NCBI RefSeq assembly: GCF_014356525.2
Contig: NC_052507.1
Span: 59,992,053-60,056,052, forward strand
DNA length: 64,000 bases
Source: Nilaparvata lugens
Lineage: Eukaryota; Arthropoda; Insecta; Hemiptera; Delphacidae
Reading direction: 5' to 3'
The translations under genes were made by a program, and so were the position numbers. Of this stretch, positions 11,169 through 20,943 are shown one piece after another (within the stretch, counting starts at the first letter, position 1; each line of letters opens with the position of its first letter). The notes beneath the pieces are model-generated. The model saw only the letters and a list, made by a program, of their open reading frames with translations. It did not search any database and was not told where the DNA came from.

Positions 11169-12797
11169 TAATAATTCTACAACATCTCTGATCAATTTAG
11201 TAAAATAGATTTTGTTATGATGAGTAGTTTTAGTTAAACTATTACTCACCGATTGAATATTAAGATGTTCATTATTTACTGGTTCATTGCACAGCAACTG
11301 TGTGGCTACATTTTGAATGTAGCCTATGTTCAAGCCATGCGATAGAGCGTCGGATAACGATACCAATTTCACCCTGTAAACATAGATTAAAAACTGTTAG
11401 GAAGAGCAGTATGTATGGATACGGTAGACAGAAAACGTTCATTAAGAGATTTTGCTGCAGATGAAACTCCAGGTTGTTTTGAGAGGGTTTGAAACAAAAA
11501 TGTCATTGTCTTGAAAAAGCGTTTCGTTATTCTGGAAAGACTACAAGAAGACAGTCAGCCAGAAATTGCACCTTTAGTTACAAACGGATATGGCTTGGAA
11601 TCTGAACCAATTGTGAATGAAAATAAGTTTGTCTGTGTGAATGTTCAGTGTCTAAGAAATAAATTGAATTTTGTGTCTCTATTTGTTGACAATGTATGTG
11701 TCCTGATATTTTGTGTTTGGGTGAACATCATTTGATGCAGTCTGAAACCATCCACTAATCCTCTCTTTTTTTATCTGAGTCTGGCAGCTGTTTATGCTAG
11801 GACAAATCACAAAAATGGTGGTGTAATGTGTTTGAGGCCCAATTGAAGGAGCAGCTTGTGTTCCACTTCGTGAGAAATCACCTGTTTTATGATGTATGAC
11901 TTCAGAAGTGGAAGGTCGATGAATACATATGTCTCAGAAATTGATTATAATAGCGATAAAGCGTTTGAGGAGAGGGATATTGTACATCTGGTCCTTGCTG
12001 ATCTGAGCAAGGCTTTTGATTGAGTACCTTCTTGAGAGGCTTGCCAGGTGAGATGCTTGTACCCTCACCTCCTACTTGACTGGAAGGAAGCATATCATAT
12101 CTATTGGAGGAGCTCTCTCACAGGTTGATCATGGCGTGTCACAGGGATTGGTTATGGGCCTCTTCCTGATCATGATCAGCTGAGCATGTTGGCTTGCGGT
12201 CTCATAGAGGTTTTGACAATGCCAAGCAGTACTTTAAAATAAATAGGTACATCTTGAATGAGGGAAACACCCAGCAACTAGTCTGTAGACTTGCTTCTGC
12301 TGTGGGAGCATGGAGCGAGCTGAAAAAGTGTGCTAATTCTCCAGAAGAAAGCACTTCGAGTGATCACCTCCTTTCCTATCTTTGCACTGCGCCTGTACAA
12401 CAACCTGACTGTTAGTATTGAGTAAAAAGTAAATTCGTTGGCTTCTGCTGGTGGGGAGTCCCTTGCAAGAAGTCCTGAATATATAATTTAAGCCGTCAAT
12501 GGGCCTTACGACTGTCATACTTCAGCCGTAACCGACACTTTAACGTGTCAATCCGATAACACGGGAGTGATCCGGTCAAAAACTTTTGGTAGTGAGCCGG
12601 TTTGAACGCGGGATAACTAGGCTGCAACGCAAGCTCTCTATCCACTAGAGTCGAGATCTGTCTGAGGAGAGATCAGTGAATAAATACTTTTTGCACAGGA
12701 CAGTATAGTTAGACCTGCCACCTTACTTTTTTGACGTAATATATCCAGTTCACTCGTCATTGATGTAAAAGGAGGAGTTGAAGGAATTCCATATTTA
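11169..12797. repeat. tandem array unit C
   Basis: It contains a complete HMG20 exon copy (minus, about 11247-11374), the RT relic (about 11500-12420) and a SINE (about 12487-12648). Compared with A and D, the SINE lacks about 53 bp between ACTAGA and GTCGAGATC. The unit ends CCATATTTAG and joins unit D at the shared hexamer GCACAG. Confidence 0.72.
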
Positions 12798-14386
12798 GCA
12801 CAGCAACTGTGTGGCTACATTTTGAATGTAGCCTATGTTCAAGCCATGCGATAGAGCGTCGGATAACGATACCAATTTCACCCTGTAAACATAGATTAAA
12901 AACTGTTAGGAAGAGCAGTATGTATGGATACGGTAGACAGAAAACGTTCATTAAGAGATTTTGCTGCAGATGAAACTCCAGGTTTGTTTTGAGAGGGTTT
13001 GAAACAAAAATGTCATTGTCTTGAAAGGCGTTTCGTTATTCTGGAAAAACTACAAGACAGTCAGCCAGAAATAATTGCACCTTTAGTTACAAACGGATAT
13101 GGCTTGGAATCTGAACCAATTGTGAATGAAAATAAGTTTGTCTGTGTGAATGTTCAGTGTCTAAGAAATAAATTGAATTTTGTGTCTCTATTTGTTGACA
13201 ATGTATGTGTCCTGATATTTTGTGTTTGGGTGAACATCATTTGATGCAGTCTGAAACCATCCACTAATCCTCTCTTTTTTTTATCTGAGTCTGGCAGCTG
13301 TTTATGCTAGGACAAATCACAAAAATGGTGGTGTAATGTGTTTGAGGCCCAATTGAAGGAGCAGCTTGTGTTCCACTTCGTGAGAAATCACCTGTTTTAT
13401 GATGTATGACTTCAGAAGTAGAAAGTCGATGAATACAGATGTCTCAGAAATTGATTATAATAGCGATAAAGCGTTTGAGGAGAGGGATATTGTACATCTG
13501 GTCCTTGCTGATCTGAGCAAGGCTTTTGATTGAGTACCTTCTTGAGAAGCTTGCCAGGTGAGATGCTTGTACCCTCACCTCCTACTTGACTGAAAGGAAG
13601 CATATCATATCTATTGGAGGAGCTCTCTCACAGGTCGATCATGGCGTGTCACAGGGATCGGTTATGGGCCCTCTACTCTTCCTGATCATGATCAGCTGAG
13701 CATGTTGGCTTGCGGTCTCATAGAGGTTTTGACGATGCCAAGCAGTACTTTAAAATAAATAGGTACATCTTGAATGAGGGAAACACCCAGCAACTAGTCT
13801 GAAGACTTACTCCTGCAGTGGGAGCATGAAGCGAGCTGCAAAAGTGTGCTAATTCTCCAGAAGAAAGCACTTCGAGTGATCACCTCCTTTCCTATCTTTG
13901 CACTGCGCCTGTACAACAACCTGACTGTTAGTGTTGAATAAAAAGTAAATTCGTATGGCTTCTGCTGGTGGGGAGTCCCTTGCGGTAAGTTCCAAACTCG
14001 CCTGAATATATAATTTAAGCCGTCAATGGGCCTTACGAATGTCATACTTCAGCCGTAACCGACACTTTAACGTGTCAATCCGATAACACGGGAGTGATCC
14101 GGTCAAAAACTTTTGGTAGTGAGCCGGTTTGAACCCGGGATAACTAGGCTGCAACACAAGCACTCTATCCACTAGACCACGGATCACTTCACTGTTAAAT
14201 ACCTACGGCGTATTGCTTTTAGAAACAGAGTCGAGATCTGTCTGAGGAGAGATCAGTGCATAAATACTTTTTGCACAGGACAGTATAGTTAGACCTGCCA
14301 CCTTACTTTTTTGACGTAATATATCCAGTTCACTCGTCATTGATGTAAAAGGGGGAGTTAAAGGAATTCCATATTTAGCACAGAAA
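12798..14386. repeat. tandem array unit D, exon copy truncated
   Basis: It begins inside the HMG20 exon (CACAGCAACTGTGTGGC; exon remainder about 12799-12884, lacking the donor end), followed by the RT relic and a full SINE (about 14007-14190). It ends CCATATTTAGCACAG. The CACAG at both ends of the unit points to microhomology at the duplication junction. Confidence 0.72.
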
Positions 14387-14520
14387 AATAGGTAAGTTAT
14401 TGTGAATTGAATTGAATAATTGCCTTTATAAAGGTAGGCTATTCAATTCAGAATACGGTACCTATTTTTCTGTTTTAAATATAGGATTCCTTCAACTTCC
14501 CCTTTTACAGAGATGAGTAG
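14325..14520. repeat. imperfect inverted repeat at the array's right border
   Basis: The array end (TGTAAAAGGGGGAGTTAAAG ... CACAGAAAAATAGGTA) is repeated in inverse orientation at 14456-14515 (TACCTATTTTTCTG ... CTTCCCCTTTTACAG). The arms are about 58 nt, separated by about 55 nt. Confidence 0.65.
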
Positions 14521-15165
14521 AGAATAAATTAGGTAATGCCCTAAAGCAAACTTTTCAAGGGATGGGATCTTAGTAATAGATATTGTACAAAATCTAATGA
14601 CGTTTTGAGTAAACAGAAATTAAAATATACCGTACCTTGAGGGTTTCTACAAAAATCTCAATTTTATACAAAAAATGTTTGTAGTTTTTCTGTTTTTGTG
14701 TGGATGAATTTCACTTCATTTAGTCTAACATACTATTTTATAAGATTGCACCATTTTAAAATCTATTATAGCCATAAAAAATAAATATCGAAAAAATTGC
14801 TTTCCGCCACGTTTATTCAGCTAATCCTTTGAAATCGACAACAATGTGATACATGGTTAAACTCATCTATAGCATTATTACAGTACCTACAATATCTGTA
14901 ATATTATTAATTAGTGATGTTGATCTCCACATCATAAATACTAGTTTACAAATCAAAATATAATTTTTCGAATGAATTCAAACCCCTCGATCAACATCAT
15001 GAAGAAAAAATCCCTTTGTACTAGTTTTGTTTTACAATGCAAATAGTTGCTTTCTTTTTAAAGAGAAAAAATAATTCGGAGTTAAATGAAACTGCATTAC
15101 TTACATAATGTGGTATATTTTTTTAAATATTTTAACATTGTTCTACAAAACAAAAGGATTTACAG

Positions 15166-15210
<45 letters not shown>

Positions 15211-15323
15211 CTTTGTTAGAGATCGTTTTACAAAGCTATCTCTAGATGACATACCGTATCCTGCCCAAAAGTTGACAACGATGTAGGCCTATTTATTATT
15301 TTAGTACCTATTTAATATAATAG
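14521..15323. other. AT-rich intergenic stretch with (TA)n
   Basis: No coding signal seen. It contains a (TA)21 microsatellite at 15167-15208. Confidence 0.6.
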
Positions 15324-15533
15324 TACTAGCCGTCAGGCTCCCTTCGCTCGCCATATCCGTCTAGCCAGATCCGTCTGGACCCCCCAAGAATGAGATCAGC
15401 AGGATCGCTTTGCTGGCCTGGATTTTTCATTTGAGCTTTTTTATCATAATATGTTAGGACGATCCGGTCGGGAGTCCAGACTAAACGGCTGGCTAAACGG
15501 ATATGACGAGTGAAGCGAGCCTAACGGCCAGTA
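15324..15533. mobile_element. MITE with terminal inverted repeats TACTAGCCGTCAGGC
   Basis: The left end TACTAGCCGTCAGGCTC pairs with the right end GAGCCTAACGGCCAGTA. Similarity continues inward on both sides (CATATCCGTCTAGCCAG against CTGGCTAAACGGATATG). It is 210 bp, with AT-rich flanks of similar sequence (ATATAATA) as a possible target duplication. Confidence 0.8.
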
Positions 15534-15681
15534 ATATAATATTCCCAGGAATGGCTCTGATTGAAGTAGCAGTGCCCAATCAATTTTTCCGCGATAAATG
15601 CATTTCAATCTTCAACTTGGTGCCAACCTAACAAAGTCAACTCAACTTAATGCCAACCTGACAAAATTATTCATTTAGTTA

Positions 15682-15896
15682 TAGTGCGGTCCACGTTATA
15701 ATGACAGTATTTGATCAACTTTGGTTTTGCTATCCTAGTTTATCATTCGACAAAGCCGGTGGTACTATCCTTTTATAGGTCCACAACGATGTCAATTATG
15801 TTTTTGACAGTGTAGAAATATAATCAATTAATGCAGAGAATCGGTATCGCTATTCTTCTATCTTTATCCACTGCCATTATAACGTGGACCGCACTA
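15682..15896. mobile_element. MITE with TA target site, ends TAGTGCGGTCCACG
   Basis: The left end TAGTGCGGTCCACGTTATAA pairs with the right end TTATAACGTGGACCGCACTA, flanked by TA on both sides. The family looks Tc1/mariner-derived. A 3' fragment of the same family lies at 22279-22346. Confidence 0.8.
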
Positions 15897-16059
15897 TACC
15901 AGTTAACAACTGTTTCGAAGAGGTACTCTCTCTAGATAATAGTTCTATATTAACATATGGTATGGACATTTTTCAATTATAATTATGAGAATAAGAAGAA
16001 TATACATGCTAAAAGACAAACTTTAAACCCTTAAAAACCACCCTTAGAGTTAGAATATT

Positions 16060-16195
16060 GCCAAAAGATTTCATAGTGTGCCTCTAAGGGCCAACTGAAC
16101 ATACCTACCAAATTTGAACGTTTTTGGTCCGGTAGATTTTTAGTTCTGCGAGTGAGTCAGCCAGTCAGTCAGTCAGTGAGTGAGTGCCATTTCGC

Positions 16196-16226
<31 letters not shown>
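16060..16226 (+). repeat. repeat with (GTCA)n and (TA)n
   Basis: GTGAGTCAGCCAGTCAGTCA is followed by GTGAGTGAGTGCCATTTCGC and then (TA)13 at 16201-16226. It has the appearance of a dispersed-repeat 3' end; the family is not identified. Confidence 0.45.
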
Positions 16227-16597
16227 GATTTAATGTAATACTGGATCAAGATTCAACTGTCAGCTGGATAAATTTCTTTACTTAAAATGCATAATTCATC
16301 AAAGCATTTGAACCTATTTTTTAAACAATTTTACTTGCTTTTTTTAAATCATGTTGACCATCAATTAAGGCTAGTTATGCAATATTTTTATATAGGGGTA
16401 GACAGACTAGGACGGTTTGTTTTTTAATTTCATCTGAATACCAACTTATTTAATTAAGTGAGTTAGGGCTATTACACTCTTATAAGTTACAGACTACATA
16501 AATTATATCTTTGCCTCACGGTTTAACATTATTTCACTTCAAATTAATAATACTGGGACCAGCAAGAAGAGAAAGGAAATGTTGATACACATCTAAA

Positions 16598-16603
16598 TTT
16601 ATT
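16598..16603 (-). terminator. polyadenylation signal AATAAA for the SIRT3-like gene
   Basis: TTTATT on the plus strand, 100 bp past the stop codon at 16703, reads AATAAA in the gene's direction. No other hexamer was seen closer. Confidence 0.45.
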
Positions 16604-16702
16604 TTATTATCTTTCGATTGAAAAATATCATTTTACTATAATCAAATTAGCATTTCAATCTACTGGTTCACTCATGTCTATTTTTATAATTGCACTTCGT
16701 TT

Positions 16703-17561
16703 TCATAAAGCAGAATTCTTTTCAATAGTAAGTAAGTCCTCCCACCAACCAAGCTCCTTAGCAAACAATTCAATGTTACCTGTTATATCCCCGTTCAGAA
16801 CTAAATCATTATCACGCATGCCAAACGATCCGACCGTTTCACGATTGATCAGCAATCGTGTAACATTTGACGGCACCATATCAGCCAACCCTGCAAAGGG
16901 ATAAACTTGGAGGGAAGTTCCAATCACAATAAGAAAATCGGCTAGGAACGGGTCGTTCATACTCAGTTCCATGTAGCGTTCCGGCAACTGTTCTCCGAAG
17001 AACACAATATCGGGTTTGACTAGATTTCTACAAGACACACACTCGGGTATCTCGTTGTTCATGATTTGTTGTTTGACTAACTGTCCATCTACCTGTCGTT
17101 TGCATTTTGTACAAGAGGCAGTCACAAATGAGCCATGTGCTTCAACTAGATACTCGTCACTTACTCCGGCCAACCTTTCCAATCCATCTATATTCTGAGT
17201 GAAAACACGAAGAAGTTTCTTTTTATTCTCCAACAATTTAACAAAATAGTGTCCGATATTGGGCACATATTTTGCACCGGGATACAGTTCTTGGGCGAGT
17301 GTGAGGAAAGGTTTGGGGTTCTCATGGAAGTAGGACAGATCGAATATGGCCTCCGGATAGGGTAAGTTGTACTTTTCTAGGTTGCTGTAGAGACCTGAGC
17401 CTGGGGAACGAAAATCTGGTATTCCGCTGGCTGTACTGAGTCCTGCCCCAGTCAGAACCAGAACTCGACTGTTCGAGTTTTTCAGCTGATTGGCAGCAGT
17501 TTGTAAACTGTTAGTTTTCGTGGAGGAATGTCTGATGACATTATGTAGTTGAAGTAATGCT
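16703..17561 (-). CDS. SIRT3: SIRT3-like exon 2 (whole catalytic domain)
   Basis: A single uninterrupted 859-nt exon from ctttcag to the stop codon carries all catalytic and zinc motifs. Confidence 0.88.
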
Positions 17562-17807
17562 CTGAAAGAAAAAAGATTTCATGTATGTAAATAATATCAG
17601 TCCTCTTACTGCTGGTACTGTAGGCCTAATGCACATATATCTAATTATAATACCTTTACAATTAGAGAGCTCAAATGCCCTGAAATGAATGAAAATAATT
17701 ACAATGTATAAACATAATACATAAGTTTTCTCACTATAATATTTTATAATTAACCTTAGGTGAAAATCACAAGCATTTCTTACTAATTTCAATAAAATTG
17801 ATTGCAT
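16703..17807 (-). CDS. SIRT3: SIRT3-like mitochondrial NAD+-dependent protein deacylase, complete
   Basis: Two exons, 17755-17807 and 16703-17561, join in phase 2 (CTAAG|gttaat, ctttcag|AGCA) to give 303 aa. Class I sirtuin motifs are all present: GAGLSTASGIPDFRS (residues 56-70), TQNID (139-143), catalytic His160 in EAHGS, zinc Cys168/171/192/195 as two CxxC pairs, KPDIVFFGE, GTSLQVYPFA (232 on) and INRE (256-259). Residues 1-34 (MQSILLKLVRNACDF...) have Arg/Lys and no acidic residue until Asp14, so they resemble a matrix-targeting presequence. Family members remove acyl groups from lysines using NAD+ in the mitochondrial matrix. A SIRT2 assignment is possible from the core alone; the N-terminus favours SIRT3. 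The donor gttaat is unusual but phase-consistent. Confidence 0.85.
17755..17807 (-). CDS. SIRT3: SIRT3-like exon 1 (presequence)
   Basis: The ATG at 17805-17807 gives MQSILLKLVRNACDFHL plus a split Arg codon that exon 2 completes. The donor is AAG|gttaat. A different upstream first exon cannot be excluded. Confidence 0.6.
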
Positions 17808-18399
17808 AAGGAGCGACAAAAGGGGATTTTGGATGGGTCAGACTACAGTAACTATACAGTATAACCAGTAACATAGTCAGACTATCTGAGGGGTCCAGGA
17901 TTGAATAGAGCAGGCTTCAATCTGGGAGTCTTTCCTAATTGAAATCACAGAAATAAGTGTGACCAGAGTGGACCCACCCTGGGCTTATTAGTATTTTCAG
18001 GGGGGCCTTCTCGGCTTTCTGACATCCCGGTTTTGTTGCAATTGGATTGAATTATTGATCAATCATTTTACCTTACATTTAATGGAATTTGATGATAAAC
18101 AAATATCTCTGTTTATATTAAATGATCAACTGTCGAGCCAGTCCGCATACAAATATTTAACATTAATTCAACATTATTCTATACAAAAGAGTTTGCATAG
18201 TTAATATTAATTTATGCATTGATATTTAAATTTCTCAATAAAGGTGTTACATACCCTTTTAGCTTTCCTGTAGTAAATATTATTGGCTGAACTCCAAATT
18301 GAATTTGAGGTTTGATAAAAGCAATAGATTTATTCATTTAGACAGTTGAATAGTTATTTGTTTCGTGTTTTCACAAACATAACCTCACTCATCCGCTGA

Positions 18400-18480
18400 A
18401 TCGATATCGATATAAATACTATCGAGCATCAAAATACGCGATTATCGATATTGTTTGTTCGATAGTATCGATTTTCTATT
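18400..18480. promoter_or_regulatory. cluster of TATCGATA (DRE-like) motifs upstream of the sirtuin
   Basis: TATCGATA occurs about 600 bp upstream of the ATG, at about 18407 and 18443, with a related GTATCGAT at about 18467. In Drosophila this is the DREF-binding core-promoter element. A regulatory role here is inference from motif clustering. Confidence 0.4.
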
Positions 18481-18659
18481 ATTATTGATATATTTATATT
18501 CACAGAGAAAGAAATTCCTTCTACTTTTGTGATATAATATCATGTAGTTATTTATTTATATTTATAGCATAAAAGATTCTAGTCCGTATTTATTTAATTA
18601 ATTTTGTGCAATAATACTTCATGAAATTATTATGAGTATAACATTAGGATACCAGAGAG

Positions 18660-18960
18660 GTATATCAATAATTAGTTTTTGGGAGCGGGTTGGCCGCGCT
18701 GATAATCTATCGCGCTTATTCAAGTTGAGAATCATGCGCCTGGTACTCCCGTTGGAAGGGTGACGACCAGCCTGACCACTTGAGCCAACTCCTCTGAATA
18801 TGATTCATGAGTTGTGAAATCGCTTCCCGGTGGTTCATAACAACTCACCTAAAACTGAAGGTCCATTCATCTCTAATTGTAATCCGCCTCATTACCCACG
18901 CACAAGCCTCTAGAGCTCATGTGGGCATCACCCTTAGAAAAAAGAGATAGTAGTGGGTGA
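18660..18960 (+). repeat. SINE-like repeat, tail CCCACGCACAAGCC
   Basis: About 300 bp starting near GGGAGCGGGTTGGCCGCGC and ending CCCACGCACAAGCCTC ... GGGCATCACCCTTAG. The end is shared with 2620-2675 and 52120-52165. No clear A/B box pair was found. Confidence 0.5.
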
Positions 18961-19356
18961 ATATAAATCGAGTTGGACACCAGTAAAACGTACACCAATG
19001 GTGTCCCATCGGTGTGTCCGAGTTTGAGATATGATAATAGAATAGGATGACTTTTTACGAGTATTTGATGACGTGTCGAAGTGTGGACAGCAGGCTAATG
19101 TTCACTTGACCACGAGTGGGACTCCAGTCAGGCACTGGAATAACCTGGTGTCCGATAATCAAAATCAGGTGTCCCTAGTGTAATCAATGAGAAGTAATGT
19201 CCCGTGACTCGCTTGGACACTACTTGCTGGTGTCCCAGCCTGAATCCTGGTTTCCCAATGCTTGATAAATAACTTATAAATAATAAAAAAACATAGAACA
19301 GGTTCAGGTGGAGGGTGAGAGACTCCTTGCTGTAGCTAAAGGCTGGTTCAGAGAAA
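18961..19356. other. intergenic DNA without gene signal
   Basis: It contains repeated phrases such as GGTGTCC and GGACAC but no open frame of note; possibly part of the retroelement that follows. Confidence 0.4.
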
Positions 19357-20045
19357 ATATATAGGCTTCAATTGAACGAAGACAAGACACAAAGCCTAAT
19401 ATGTACATTGAAAAATACTAGTCCTGTAAGTACATGCTCAGTTAAATTACTTGGATTCTGGATAGATACCAAGCTGACATGGAACGAGCATATATCACAG
19501 TTGTGTCACAAGCTTTCCAGAGTCACTTACCTTCTGAGAAAATTGAAGACATCTGTCCCATCAGACTATTTGGTTACCGCCTATCATTCCCTATTCCATA
19601 GTCATGGAATTCCACTGTGGGGTCATGCGGCAGGGACTAGAAGAACATTGCTGCTGCAAAAGAAGGCAGTTAGGATTTTGTCCTCTGTGGGAAGAATTGA
19701 GCACTGCAGACCACTCGGCTCTTGACATATTGACAGTCTACAGTCAGTATGTATTTGACTCCCTTGTACATGTGAAGGAAAACATTGGAAGGTACGAGCA
19801 AAGATGTCCCACTCATCATCACCACACCAGATCAGCAAGGAGCCTTGACATCCCAAGATGTAGACTTTCAAGGACTCAGGGATCATTTCCAATGTTGGCG
19901 CTGAAGCTCTTCAATCTTCTGCCTGAGGAGATAAGAAGGCTGGGTCTTCTGACTTCAAGAGAATGATGAGATGGAGGCTGGCATCCAAGCCACTATACTC
20001 TGTGGAAGAATTCATACATGATGAGGGGACTGAGGCCGTCCACTG
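19357..20045 (+). mobile_element. non-LTR retrotransposon fragment (end of RT ORF)
   Basis: Reads LLGFWIDTKLTWNEHI, LWGHAAGTRRTLLLQKKAVR, then after a frameshift near 19720 LDILTVYSQYVFDSLVHVKE and LKLFNLLPEEIR. This is the C-terminal region of a Jockey/CR1-type ORF2, frameshifted and 5'-truncated. Confidence 0.82.
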
Positions 20046-20693
20046 ATCAAAAATAAGGCTCAAGGAACATTGACACAGCCTATCCAGCGACAAATGGTCA
20101 ACGGCAACGTAGCGGTAATACGGTAATAAGGTAATTTCATATTTTTGGCTTTGAGACCGTACTTGAACAAACATATTTAAACATTGAATTACCTCAATTA
20201 ATTCATTGCAAGGATGCATTAAAGTATTCCGCTTAACTAATTCACAATCAAAGTAGGATCAAACCAGCGAATCAAACCTTACTCACTACTGTCAAAAAAT
20301 TCACTACAATATTGTCACCACACCAAAGATTGTAACTATGGTTGCATCAGTCGACTATATTCATGATAATTACCTATAGATCTATTACATTATAGTAACT
20401 ATAAAAAATTATAAATTTAAGACTTTGGCAAAACCAACAAGTACACCTATTAATAAGGTTTTATATAAAATAATCTGGAGGGTACAATAGTTTTTAATAA
20501 AAAAATTTGATAGGGTTACTTTAATGCTTAGTTGCAGATAATTACTAATACTCTTATATTATATTTTATATCTAACACAACTATATATTTTCGGCGATAA
20601 TGCCAGAGTCAAGTGTCCTTTCAAAAAAATCTAGGTACCGTAGATAAAGCTATTCACCAAAAGAGATTAATAATTGTCGATTTACAATTTTAA

Positions 20694-20699
20694 TTTATT
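20694..20699 (-). terminator. polyadenylation signal AATAAA for the ODF2-like gene
   Basis: TTTATT on the plus strand, about 130 bp past the stop codon at 20830. Confidence 0.4.
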
Positions 20700-20829
20700 T
20701 CTTTTAAAATAGATGCCTATTCTTGATGGACGTTAAGGAGAAATGTAATACAACATCAGTAAATAACAATACCGTACGGTACGAAAGTTTTAAAATATTG
20801 TGGATTCAGGTGGTCAGGTATTATTGTTT

Positions 20830-20943
20830 TTAGGTGGATTCTTTCAATAGATTGATCTGATCCTTCAATGTTCTTATAGTGTATTGAGCTTGACTGAAAT
20901 TTTCATTCAGCTTATTCATTTCAAACTCCATTTGGTTCTGGAG
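20830..20943 (-). CDS. ODF2-like exon 18 (end)
   Basis: 114 nt from gttacag to TAA. Encodes LQNQMEFEMNKLNENFSQ, then AQYTIRTLKDQINLLKEST and stop. Confidence 0.72.
   Translation of the reverse strand, partial: LQNQMEFEMNKLNENFSQAQYTIRTLKDQINLLKEST

Noticed and set aside
15167..15208. CRISPR-like or satellite array
   Set aside because: Simple (TA)n; no spacered repeats occur anywhere in the window, and the DNA is animal.
15086..15286. Plus-strand frame across a Tyr-Ile run
   Set aside because: Created by the (TA)n microsatellite.
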